From: Dermatophagoides farinae
Lineage: Eukaryota > Arthropoda > Arachnida > Sarcoptiformes > Pyroglyphidae
NCBI RefSeq assembly: GCF_024713945.1
Contig: NC_134682.1
Coordinates: 2,418,001 to 2,482,000 of the forward strand
DNA length: 64,000 bases
Reading direction: 5' to 3'
The notes beneath the pieces were generated by a model. It did not search any database, had not been told where the DNA came from, and worked only from the letters and a program-made list of their open reading frames with translations. The first letter of the stretch is position 1. Each line of letters opens with the position of its first letter. Positions 12,207-21,752 of the stretch are shown one piece after another. Both the position numbers and the translations under genes were made by a program.

Positions 12207-14236
12207 ATGGATACAACAACAACAACAACAGCATTGTCAACAGCTGCTACGACTAATGATGATGATACATTAATAATACCGATATCAAAATATTCAATAC
12301 CATTAGCAGTTGCTGCAAGTGGAATTGATTCAACATCATCCAAACAATTGAATGGTGTTAATCATATTAATGATGATACAAATCCTGAAATTTATGAAGC
12401 TGTATCAAAAGTGTTACAAAATTATAGCTGGTCATTAGTACCGAAAACAACAAAACCGGTTAGTTCAACAACAGTGAAACAATCACAACATGTAAAACGT
12501 CCAATGAATGCATTTATGGTATGGGCACAAGCTGCACGTCGTCAATTATCGGAACAGCATCCTCATCTACATAATGCTGAATTGAGTAAAACTTTGGGCA
12601 ATCTATGGAGGTAAGGCGAACAGTTTCCGGTTAATATTTTAATACAATTTTTTTTTGCCATAGAAATTTGGATGAAAAAACTAAACAACCATTCAAACTG
12701 GAAGCCGAACGTTTACGATGTCAACATAAAAAAGATCATCCAGAATATAAATATCAGCCAAGAAGACGAAAATTATCAAATAAAGCTAATAATAACGACA
12801 ACGCTGATAAACCTCAGCAACAACAACCGAATAGTAGAAGAATTAATCGTAATACAAAACGAAATATGCAACAACAATCACGTAACCAAAATGATGTTGT
12901 TGGTAGTGGTGTTGTTGATCATGATAATTGTTACAGTGATGATAGTAATGGATTAGCACAATGTAATGATCATCATCATCAAAATATGGATCATGATCCA
13001 ATTAGTCCACAATCAATGGAATCTACATCGAAAGGATCATCTAATTATATGGCTAGTAATAGTCCACCGACACCGCCTACAACACCGCAATCTGCAAATC
13101 GATCTGGATTACATCGCAATAGTAATAATAGTAATAATAATAATGATAATCAACAACAACAGGCTGCATTTACATTGAAAAAATATGAATTCTCACCATA
13201 TGCTCATCTTGTATCACCAATCGATAAGATTGAAGATGGTATCGATTGTATTAAAGATCATCAATCAGTTTCACCACCAACAACAACAGAATCAACAACA
13301 TCGATCATTGGTTTACATAATTCGAATAGCTATGATAATCATCTACAACATTCGGTTGGTGGTGGTAATCACAATCCTCATCATCAAACCCATCATCATT
13401 TGGTCAATGATCATCATCATCATAGTCCTGGTAGTAATTGGTCTCGATTGGTTGAATCATCACATGGACCAACGTCATTTTATCATCCGCATCATCATCA
13501 TCCACATGTTGGAAGTGAAGCAACAAGTTTGATAAGTGGAAACGCTGATTCGAATACATCGAATACTTTATTAGGTCCAAGTAGCAATACGGCTGCCGTT
13601 GCTGCTGCCGCAGCAGCTACAATGATTGGACAATATGGTGGTGCTGCATCAACTACTACTCCATTCATCAATAATATGTCTGCATATCATCCCGGTTCAC
13701 ATGGTCATCAAAGCTGGTCAAGATTTGTCACCGATAATCATCATCATCCATATGGTCATCATCATCATTATGCAACCACAGCTGAAACAGCTGCTAATTA
13801 TGCACCACCACCACCACCACCACCAGCGGCTCCAAGTTCATTTCATGAATATTATGTAGCCACAACAAAACGTAATAATATGACCAATTATAGTGCAAGC
13901 CAAATCGGTAATAGTTCGACAGGATTTATAACAACAACGTCAACAATGGCAACAACAACAACACCACCGGAAACGTTAAACGATCATCATCATCATCATC
14001 TAGCAGCAAGTTCATTATGGAATTCTAAAGCATCATCACCAACAACCGCTGCTGCTGCTGCTGCTGCTACTAATGTTTATCATTGTTCAAAATTAGATCC
14101 ATCTTTTGAAACAAATGTACATCAAAATTCATTGCTTGCTATGAATAGTTATCGTATGATGTCATCGAATCCATCATCATCGATCACAGCCACAATCACC
14201 AATACGGCAACACCAGAGACCATTAATCTTAGCTAA
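12207..14236 (+). CDS. SoxE-group HMG-box transcription factor (Sox8/9/10, Sox100B type)
   Basis: Two exons, 12207-12610 and 12664-14236, encode 658 residues. Residues 61-80 ([20 protein letters not shown]) match the DNA-dependent dimerisation region that only SoxE proteins have. The HMG box covers 95-171, from [20 protein letters not shown] to [11 protein letters not shown], with both nuclear-localisation clusters; it binds the minor groove at A/TTTGT-type sites and bends DNA. The intron lies inside the box after LWR, where vertebrate SoxE genes also have one. Around residues 268-279 the string SPPTPPTTP is shared with Sox9 and resembles a Cdc4/FBW7 phosphodegron. The rest is low complexity: His clusters, Ala runs, polyPro near 13801-13825. 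The ATG at 12207 is the first in frame before the dimerisation region. Expected roles are cell-fate control, with gonad and gut in insects. Group assignment is very secure. Confidence 0.95.
12611..12663 (+). other. 53-bp intron inside the SoxE HMG box
   Basis: Donor GAG|GTAAGG at 12611 and acceptor TTTTTTTTGCCATAG ending at 12663. Splicing completes an Arg codon (AG-A) and restores the HMG box with the correct spacing (LWR to QPF is ten residues, as in vertebrate SoxE). Confidence 0.93.
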
Positions 14237-14369
14237 AAAGAAGAAAAAAAAACGTTAATCTTCTTTTTCATTCATTATAATATATGATTCTATAATTTAA
14301 CGATTATTTTATAATTATAAAATATAATAACCATGATTTTATTCTACTTAAATTAATTTTCAAAAAAAA

Positions 14370-14385
14370 AATAAAATAAAATAAA
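14370..14385 (+). terminator. SoxE poly(A) signals, three overlapping AATAAA
   Basis: AATAAA occurs at 14370, 14375 and 14380 on the plus strand, about 135 nt after the stop codon. Cleavage some 10-30 nt on would place the SoxE 3' end close to 14400, at the 3' end of the convergent CDIN1 gene. Confidence 0.6.
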
Positions 14386-14413
14386 TAATCACATGCACAG
14401 ATTTAGTAAAATA

Positions 14414-14419
14414 TTTATT
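14414..14419 (-). terminator. CDIN1 poly(A) signal
   Basis: AATAAA on the minus strand, 52 nt beyond the CDIN1 stop codon. Cleavage 10-30 nt further would end near 14385-14405, so this transcript and SoxE probably abut or overlap tail to tail. Confidence 0.55.
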
Positions 14420-14470
14420 ACAAGTAAAATTTAAAATTTTCTCAAATAAAACAAAAAACAATCAACGTAA

Positions 14471-15382
14471 TCAAGCAAATGCTGGCATCTGTTGCATGAT
14501 GATTAAATTACGAGTAAACTCTGCCGGTATAGCATCATCGATGAAACCATGTTTATAGAGGACAATACCATTACCGAAACGATTTATATATGAAAGATAT
14601 TGTCTTTCATAATAATCGATATGACAATCGATCGATGCAAACATTGCTTTACATTCGATCCATGTGATCAACATTATTCGTTCATCATTATTGTCGATTG
14701 ATTCTTGTTTGATTTGATCCATTTTATTGATACGAAATAATCGTACATTGTTGTCATCATCTTTGTTGTTGTTGTTGTTTGATTGTCGTATCAACACTAA
14801 TGGCAGATTAAGACGAAAATCTGGCGTTACATCATAATTTCGATCACGTAACTGTTGTTCACATAGGAATGAAACTTGATTCTGTTGTAAATAATCACGA
14901 ATTTCCATCTCAAAGGCCATACCAACATTTAGACTGATTTTTTGTGAGAAAACACCATCCATTAAATCATATAAATTGATTTCCATGATTTCATAAGCTA
15001 ATCGTCCATTAGCACAATGATTGGGATTCTTTAGCCATAGTTGGGCTGTATCTTTGTTTGGCGATGTTTGATTAACAATATATCGCATCAATGAATAAGC
15101 ACATACATTGTATTTTTGTGCCAATTCTAGGATAGATAACGTTCGAGTGGTGGCAGTATTATTCCATTCGTGTAGAATCTGTTGCATATTAGCTTTGGTA
15201 TTTGAATATTTATTCGGATATTCTCGACGAAATTCATAGCTGACCAAACTGTAAATAAGAGAAAAATCTAATGAATATTTATTACAAAGAAAATCGATAT
15301 TAATCTTCATTTGATTGACGCCATTTTGTTGCGTTAAACTTTTTAAATCCTCGATAATTGAATCGAAAAGATATTTTTTCAT
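14471..15382 (-). CDS. CDIN1-like nuclease (CDAN1-interacting nuclease 1, C15orf41 family)
   Basis: A single-exon frame of 303 residues starts at the ATG at 15382; upstream in-frame codons are not ATG. The C-terminal half has the PD-(D/E)XK fold signature of CDIN1: NVGMAFEMEIRDYL at 152-165, E175 in FLCEQQL, D188 in the TPDF string, and E243/K245 in WIECKAMF, followed by YLSYINRFGNGIVLYKHGFI, which matches the human protein closely. The N-terminal half is helical. An Asn/Asp-rich insertion (about 200-232) sits between the two catalytic strands; human CDIN1 is 281 residues. Human CDIN1 binds Codanin-1, and mutation causes congenital dyserythropoietic anaemia type I; biochemical substrates are not settled. 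The gene is tail to tail with SoxE and head to head with CHAF1A. The family assignment is firm and catalytic residues look intact. Confidence 0.9.
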   Translation of the reverse strand: MKKYLFDSIIEDLKSLTQQNGVNQMKINIDFLCNKYSLDFSLIYSLVSYEFRREYPNKYSNTKANMQQILHEWNNTATTRTLSILELAQKYNVCAYSLMRYIVNQTSPNKDTAQLWLKNPNHCANGRLAYEIMEINLYDLMDGVFSQKISLNVGMAFEMEIRDYLQQNQVSFLCEQQLRDRNYDVTPDFRLNLPLVLIRQSNNNNNKDDDNNVRLFRINKMDQIKQESIDNNDERIMLITWIECKAMFASIDCHIDYYERQYLSYINRFGNGIVLYKHGFIDDAIPAEFTRNLIIMQQMPAFA

Positions 15383-16438
15383 CCCGGACAATTGAGAATT
15401 TAAATTTTTTTTTACACGAAAAAAACAAAAAGCGACTATTTCGATTAAGTGAAAAATCTGTCAAAATAGATCGAATTGCTCAATTTGAATCAATCATTCA
15501 GGTCCAAACATGTGAGTTTAATCCAAATTTTTTTTTCTAAATTTTAAATTAAATTTTGTAAATTTTACAGAAAACTGCCCAAAATATAAACCAAAATCGG
15601 ATGAAGATTAAATATGCAATTAATTCGGGACTAATCTGTATTATTTGAAAACGTTACGTCAAAAAATCAGGTATTATTATTAGTGATGATTATTCTCAAC
15701 ACCATTCTAACGATTATTTGTTTGAAATTTATTCTACTAGTGTGGTGTTCGATAATCAAATTAGACTACAAGTGGTATTTAAGCTACGAGCTAAAATTTT
15801 CGATACGATCATTATTTTGCTTTGTTTTTGTATTTTTGAATGCATTTATGCACCTAACCTAACTCATCGACCATTGAGCTATTTCTTGCTTACAATAACT
15901 TGGTGGCAGAGGTGAAATTCGAATTCACATCCCAAGAGATTCTTTTTTGGTTATAGAAAGAAATCGAAAAAATTGTGATCATCATCATTAATTTAATTCA
16001 CAAAAAATTAAAAAATTCTGTCATAATACACAGCATGTTTCTTTTTTTTATATGGCTAAAAATGCTGAAAAATTATTGTTCCGATCCGCTAAACCCGGAA
16101 TCATTTTTATGTAATCAGAATTCAATTCAATTGTAAATGATTCAATGATAAAGTCAAATGTTCCATCCAATTTTTTATTTTTTTTTTTTTTTTCATATAA
16201 AATTTATTGTAAAAAACTTTTTCGCCTATTTCAATCCATGTCTTACATTTTCTGTAGATATAGACGAAATTGTTTTGGCGCTTTAAACCAATACAATTTC
16301 ATTGTTTGATTGTTCAAAGAACTGTGTGTGTTTTTTTTTTGGTTGCAGTAAAGCTTTCACAATTTTTTCGATTATATCACACCTAAAAGTGCCTCAATTG
16401 TTTAAAGAGAAAAAAAACAAATTAATACAATCATCAAA
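15383..16438. other. Shared upstream region of CDIN1 and CHAF1A
   Basis: About 1.06 kb separates two divergent start codons. No exon is recognised. It contains the tRNA-Leu-like fragment (15901-15942), T runs at about 16177-16192 and 16330-16340, and otherwise unique AT-rich sequence. It must hold both promoters; no TATA box stands out. Confidence 0.5.
15901..15942 (-). mobile_element. tRNA-Leu 3'-half-like fragment with CCA (retroelement PBS or tRNA fossil)
   Basis: On the minus strand the stretch reads as the 3' half of a leucine tRNA: a long-variable-arm-like CTCTTGGGAT, a perfect T-arm (stem GTGAA/TTTCAC-type pairing around the loop TTCGAAT), the acceptor strand CTCTGCC, discriminator A, then CCA. 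It resembles insect tRNA-Leu(AAG). No matching GGCAGAG 5' acceptor strand occurs within 200 nt, so this is not a complete tRNA gene. CCA is not encoded in eukaryotic tRNA genes, so its presence hints at reverse transcription. Read on the plus strand it is ACT|TGGTGGCAGAGG, the form of an LTR end followed by a tRNA-Leu primer-binding site. Which interpretation is right is open. Confidence 0.45.
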
Positions 16439-17855
16439 ATGCCTGACATTATAGATCTGACAATGGAAAATGAACTGAACGATATTTCTATGACAAATCC
16501 TGATGATAGTATTAATGTATCGAGCTCTAATGAATCATTTGAGAAGCCTTCAGCTAAAAAACGAATCAAACTTTCACATGAAGATCGTATCAGAATCAAA
16601 GCTGAAAAGGAAAAATTACGTGAAGAACGTGAACAATTACGAATGGAAAAAGAAATGGCCAGATTGGAACGAGAAAAAGTTCGTATAGAAAAAGAGAAAA
16701 TGAAGATGGCTCGAGAAAAACAGATTCTTGAAGAACGAGAAAAGAAACAGAATGAACAACAGATGAAGATGCAAATGAAGGAGAAAATTCGTAAAGAAAA
16801 AGAAGAAGAAAAAAATCGTAAAGAAATGGAAAAACAAAAGCGATTGGAAGAGAGACAGTAAGTTTTGTTATAATAATTTAACTAGATTAAACTAACCAAT
16901 ATTATTTTTATCCGAATTAATCAGGGCCATCGTTGAAGAAGAGAATAAAAAAAAAGAAATGGCAAAAAAATTGGAGGAAAAAAGTCGAGCCGTTCTTTTT
17001 AATTTTCTCAGAAAATCCAGCTCAGGTGTTAGTGAAAATGATCAAAATTCTTCCTTTACGAATCGAATGGCAATGTCAACAGATAATGAAATGGATTGTG
17101 GTGGTAGTGGTGGAGAATATTCATTTGTTCCGAAAAATCTAATCAATTCATTTGATTCCGATCAATTTGAACGTTTAATTACCGATCAGAATGAATCTGT
17201 CGAACATTTATATCTTGCCTGTTTATTGTCTGGTCAAAAAGTTCCTTATTCTTGTCCAATCATTCAATCATCTTCATCATCGATAAATGTTGATGATGAA
17301 TTACTTGAACAATATCATCCAGTTAATTATATTTACCTGAAATTTCATGAAAATCTTAAACCACCTTATTTTGGACCTAAAACATTGACTACTGAAATGG
17401 ATGGTCGACGTCCATTTATTAAATTAGAATCATTGGATTATGAAGTTGATAGTGATGAAGAATGGGATGAAGGTGGACCTGGTGAAAGTTTAAGTAACAC
17501 TGATTCTGAACCAGAAGAAAAAGATGATTATGAAATTGATAATGATTTTTTTGTACCACATGGTTATCTATCTGATGATGAATTTAATTTGAATTCCGAT
17601 CTAGCAGCCAATGCTAACAATGAATCACAATCAAGAAATAATAATAGTCCATTAACTAAAGAACAAACATTGCTTAATGAACGAAGTAGACTTGCCGATA
17701 AATTAACACCACAAGTGATTGGATGTTTTTGGACATCATCATCACCAACATTGGAACAACAACAACAACAACAGCAGCTATTCGGTATGGATAAATTAAA
17801 ATTTCTGGAACAATTTAAAATCTGTCTTATACCATCGATTGCTATTAAGCCATAA
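16439..17855 (+). CDS. Chromatin assembly factor 1 large subunit (p150, CHAF1A), short form
   Basis: Exons 16439-16857 and 16925-17855 encode 449 residues. Residues 4-8 (IIDLT) look like a SUMO-interacting motif. A Lys/Glu/Arg-rich coiled coil (about 45-160) is the KER domain, which binds DNA. From about residue 275, YLKFHENLKPPYFGPKT, then DYEVDSDEEWDEGGPGESLS and DDYEIDNDFFVPHGYLSDDE, match the conserved ED (acidic) domain of CAF-1 p150 almost word for word; this domain binds H3-H4. CAF-1 deposits H3-H4 on DNA behind the replication fork with PCNA. The protein ends shortly after, at SIAIKP, so the C-terminal winged-helix DNA-binding domain of yeast and vertebrate p150 is absent (human is about 956 residues). 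No good downstream exon or donor before the stop was seen. Family identity is very secure. Confidence 0.92.
16858..16924 (+). other. 67-bp intron in CHAF1A
   Basis: Donor ACA|GTAAGT at 16858 and acceptor TTAATCAG ending at 16924. Joining CA-G restores a Gln codon and continues the KER coiled coil (EERQAIVEEENKKK) in frame. Confidence 0.9.
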
Positions 17856-17986
17856 TAATAATGGTAATAAACCTGAATATATTCATCCTTTGTGGTTGTA
17901 TAATTATCAATCATTTTTGTATCGTTTTTTTTATTATTATTAAATTTTTGAAAAACACTGTGTTTGTATGAATAATGTTCAATTGG

Positions 17987-17992
17987 AATAAA
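17987..17992 (+). terminator. CHAF1A poly(A) signal
   Basis: AATAAA about 130 nt after the stop codon, followed by T-rich sequence, the usual arrangement for cleavage and polyadenylation. Confidence 0.6.
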
Positions 17993-20900
17993 AAATTCAT
18001 TTTTTATTTTTTAATTTTATAAAAAAAAATCTACCTATTTGCTTTCTGTTATTTTTTTATTTTGTCGTATGTGATGGTAATAATTCAATGGCCATCAATA
18101 TACTCATTAAATACAGGAAATAATCATTCGAATATCATGAACAATTAGAAAAACGAACATCGGAAGTTATTTGTACCAAGTTGTTCATCATTAAAAATGA
18201 AACAATTTTTTTTTCTCTGTTCAATAAAAATATCTTGCTCAATTGTTATGCACACAAACACTACCGTGTGTGTGTATAGAGTATATGCATTGCATTGTGT
18301 CACGACAATGGGAATTTTTTTTCATTCATTCATTGTTTGGATACGATATGATGATAGTAGTTGATCGATTTGGTCTTTGTGTCATCCGTATTTGATTCAC
18401 GTGTGAGTAATTCTATTCATTCTGATTTTTTTTTGTCATTTGAAAGTAAGTTTGATTCGATTCGTGTACGATAATGATCCAAATGGAAAATTGAAGCAAT
18501 TTTGAAATTGAATGAAGATTTTAATTCCTACAATTTTTTTTTTTTGCTAGCTTGTTATTGCGTGACAATTAAGTATCGGTAATTATTGGAAAATTTGTTT
18601 TTCAAACGATATTGTTGTTGTTGTTGTTGTTGATGATGATATTTGAAAACAAACAACAACAACAACAACAACATGATTGTATTGATTACAATCGGTTTTT
18701 TCATCTTACATCATCGTTGTTGTTGTTGAACAAAGTCAATTAAAGTTGATTGTGTTATACACAAACACACACACATCCATACACAGGACATATGACAACC
18801 GATATTCGGATACAATCATCATTTTGAATGATTCATTTCATTTCTGGATCAAATTTGTAACGCGATCATATGTATCCTGTTATTTTCTCATCTTCTTATT
18901 CTGTGGAAAAGTCCAAACAAGCTAGAAAAAAAACGAATTCGATTCAGTTTCATCTTCATAGTACGCCCCGATGAACCAAACAATAAAAAAATAGTGGAAA
19001 CAGGAAACTCAATTTTCTAAGCTCGTATTTTGTTGAGAAGAGAAGAAAAGAGAAAGAAAAAAAGCCGCTGAAATTGTTGTTGTTTGAATCAATGAATGAA
19101 TGAAGAATTGTACAATACAATTGCAGAATAAATAGAAAGATGAACTAGAGAAAAAAAAACGGAAAAAATGATAAATTCATTTGGCTAAACTTCAATTGTA
19201 TGTTGTTTTTTTATCTCACCGAATATAAGGAATGAAAGTGAATTTTTTTTTTTCTAGTTGCACATACTTTGAATCATATATGATAAAATGAAATTCTATG
19301 CACGTATTTTATATGTTTGAGAGAGCATATGTTTTTAGCAATTACACGATCTATGGGTATTAAATTACGGAACAAGAAAAGGAAGAAAAAAAAAGAGAAA
19401 AACAAGAATTTATCAGAAATTCTTTTTGTGATTCTTATTCAAAACTATTTTAACATCAATTCGAAAGACACTATATTAACCGAACTATACTGGTATACCA
19501 CTTTATTTTTAGAGTCATTATTTTATTGATTGATTAATCCATTTGTTTATTTATTTGTTGTTTTTTTCTGTTCTTCATAAATCCATTATATCCAATAAAT
19601 CGATTGAATTTTGATAAGTGTTTGATTAATTGATTGAATTTTAATTTTCTATGTATATTTTTGCCGCCTGATTATACAAAACTATCGTTACGATTTTTTT
19701 TTGTTGAAATTATTTTTTATATCAAACAATGTGATCACATGACAATGGATGACGGCAAAATATTAACAATTCATTCAGGCATATAAATGCATGAATTTTC
19801 GAACATATGTACCCTCTCTCTCTCTTTTTCTCTCACTGTGATAGATTCGAATCCAATTGATTGATTGGCTTATCAATAGATGAAATGATGGTTGAATGAA
19901 GCAATTATCCGAAAAAAAAAATTTGTAACCATATTATTTTTATTTGTTTTTTTTTAAAGTGACAAAATAAAGTTGTTTCAAATATCGGAATAATGATGAA
20001 AAAACGGAAATCATTCATTCAACCCGTTCGTTATCAACAATTTATTTTTATTTTTTCATTCATTCACAACCAAAAACAACAACAACAACATACACACACT
20101 TTTTGTCACCCAAATACGATATTCATTGTTGTTTTTTTTTTTTTGGTTACTGACCGATTTCATACTTTGAAATTGTACCGAAATGATTCACTTTATATAT
20201 GAATTATGACAATGTTTTTTTTTATTTACATTCAGAATGATTGAATCAAATCGAGCGAAATGAAATGAGTGTGTTGTGTTGTCACTCATGTGTTTGTTGA
20301 AAGTGAAAATCAATTTTGTTGTCCGATACAAATGAATGAAAAATAAGCCCTGCAGGCTATTGAATATATCCAAAATATGTCATATGTTGTGTGTGATGTC
20401 ATTGAATGTAACAAAAATAAATATTTTATAAATAAAATGTCTCAATACTAACGAAAGTGATAAACTGTCACCCATCAACCCGAATATGACTAAAGACATT
20501 TTTATCATTCAATATTTCACAGAAATAATAATTGACTTAGTGTCAAAAATATTTCAACCAACAACAACAACAACAAAAATTTATATCCAATGTAAGTTCC
20601 CAAACATCTTTCTAAATATGATACACACACACACAACATTAACATTTACATTTATTTTCCATTCATTCAATTCATACCTAGAGGCTGTTTTTCAATTTAA
20701 CACCTGAACGCCTTTTTTTCACACACAACAACAACAACAAAAGTGACATTTTTATCATCATACAAAAATTTGTATCAATTTGTTAATCTATTAACCTAAA
20801 AATAGGGTGTTAGGGTGTGTGTGTGTGTATGTGTGAATCATCTGAAAAACAGGCACATCCATTTATTTTCTATAGAAATCTATGAAATGATAAAAAAAGA

Positions 20901-21566
20901 AAGAAAGAAAAACGGTGATTGATTTACACTTGCATGGCTTTCAACAACAGCAACAACAACTAATTGACTATAGTTAGCTTCTCTATTTTTTTCCAATGTA
21001 ATATTTGATTGTCTATTTCTGTTTTTATGATGGATTTTGGTAACGAAGAAGAATTTTTTTTCATGTCTATTCGTGTGTGTGTGTGTTAAAAAATTCAATT
21101 TTGAATCCTGGTCCATTTTTATTATATAGAAAATTACTGATGAATGATGATGTTGATGACAAGCTAAGTGTTAATGTAAAAAAAACATAATGTTAAATTG
21201 AATGGTTGAACAATTCTAATGTCTGTGTGTGTGTGTGTGTGTTCATGTCGATAATCATATTATTCATTCAATTACCACCAATATATATTGGCCCTTTATT
21301 TTTTTTTTTGTTCAATTTCATTTTATCAACATCGAACAACAGCAGCAATAATCATCATCTAATCGATTCGATTGAATATTGGAAAGTTTTTCATTTGCTT
21401 TTTTTTGTTGGAAAAATGCAGGCGACTTTTTCCATTGTGTGTGTGTGTGTGTGTTAATGGAATTTGTAATAATGAAAAATGGACTGATTGGGCAACGACT
21501 TTTTGTTTTGTTTTTTTCTTATTTGATTCAAATAGAATAAATTTGTATTTTTTTTTAAATTTAAAT
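17993..21566. other. Noncoding spacer between CHAF1A and the FoxQ2-like gene
   Basis: No exon is recognised in this convergent intergenic region. It contains a TTG/CAA inverted trinucleotide pair (18612-18672), TG/CA tracts near 20816, 21074 and 21222, and A/T runs. A shifted CT tract lies at about 19814-19833. Confidence 0.5.
18612..18672. repeat. Inverted TTG/CAA trinucleotide pair
   Basis: A TTG tract (from 18612) is followed 20-odd bases on by a CAA tract ending near 18672. The two are complementary and can form a long stem in DNA or RNA. Confidence 0.7.
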
Positions 21567-21572
21567 TTTATT
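21567..21572 (-). terminator. Candidate poly(A) signal of the FoxQ2-like gene
   Basis: AATAAA on the minus strand about 180 nt after the stop codon of the forkhead gene. Plausible by position, but AT-rich sequence makes chance matches common. Confidence 0.4.
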
Positions 21573-21752
21573 TACATTTTAAAATTGTCACTAGAATTTC
21601 AATCAATTGATGAAAATGAATTCAAAGTGCCAAAAAGAGATAGAGAAAAAGAGAGAGAGAAAAGGAAAAATAAAATGAACAGCAATCAAAAAAGAAAGGA
21701 TTGATAGGAGGAGAGAAAAGGTTTGTATGAAATTGTTTTTAAATTGATCGAA

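Noticed and set aside
16350-16372. Minus-strand ATTGTGAAAGCT resembling part of bantam, upstream of CHAF1A
   Set aside because: It lacks the TGAGATCA seed and any hairpin partner, so it is neither a second bantam copy nor a seed target.
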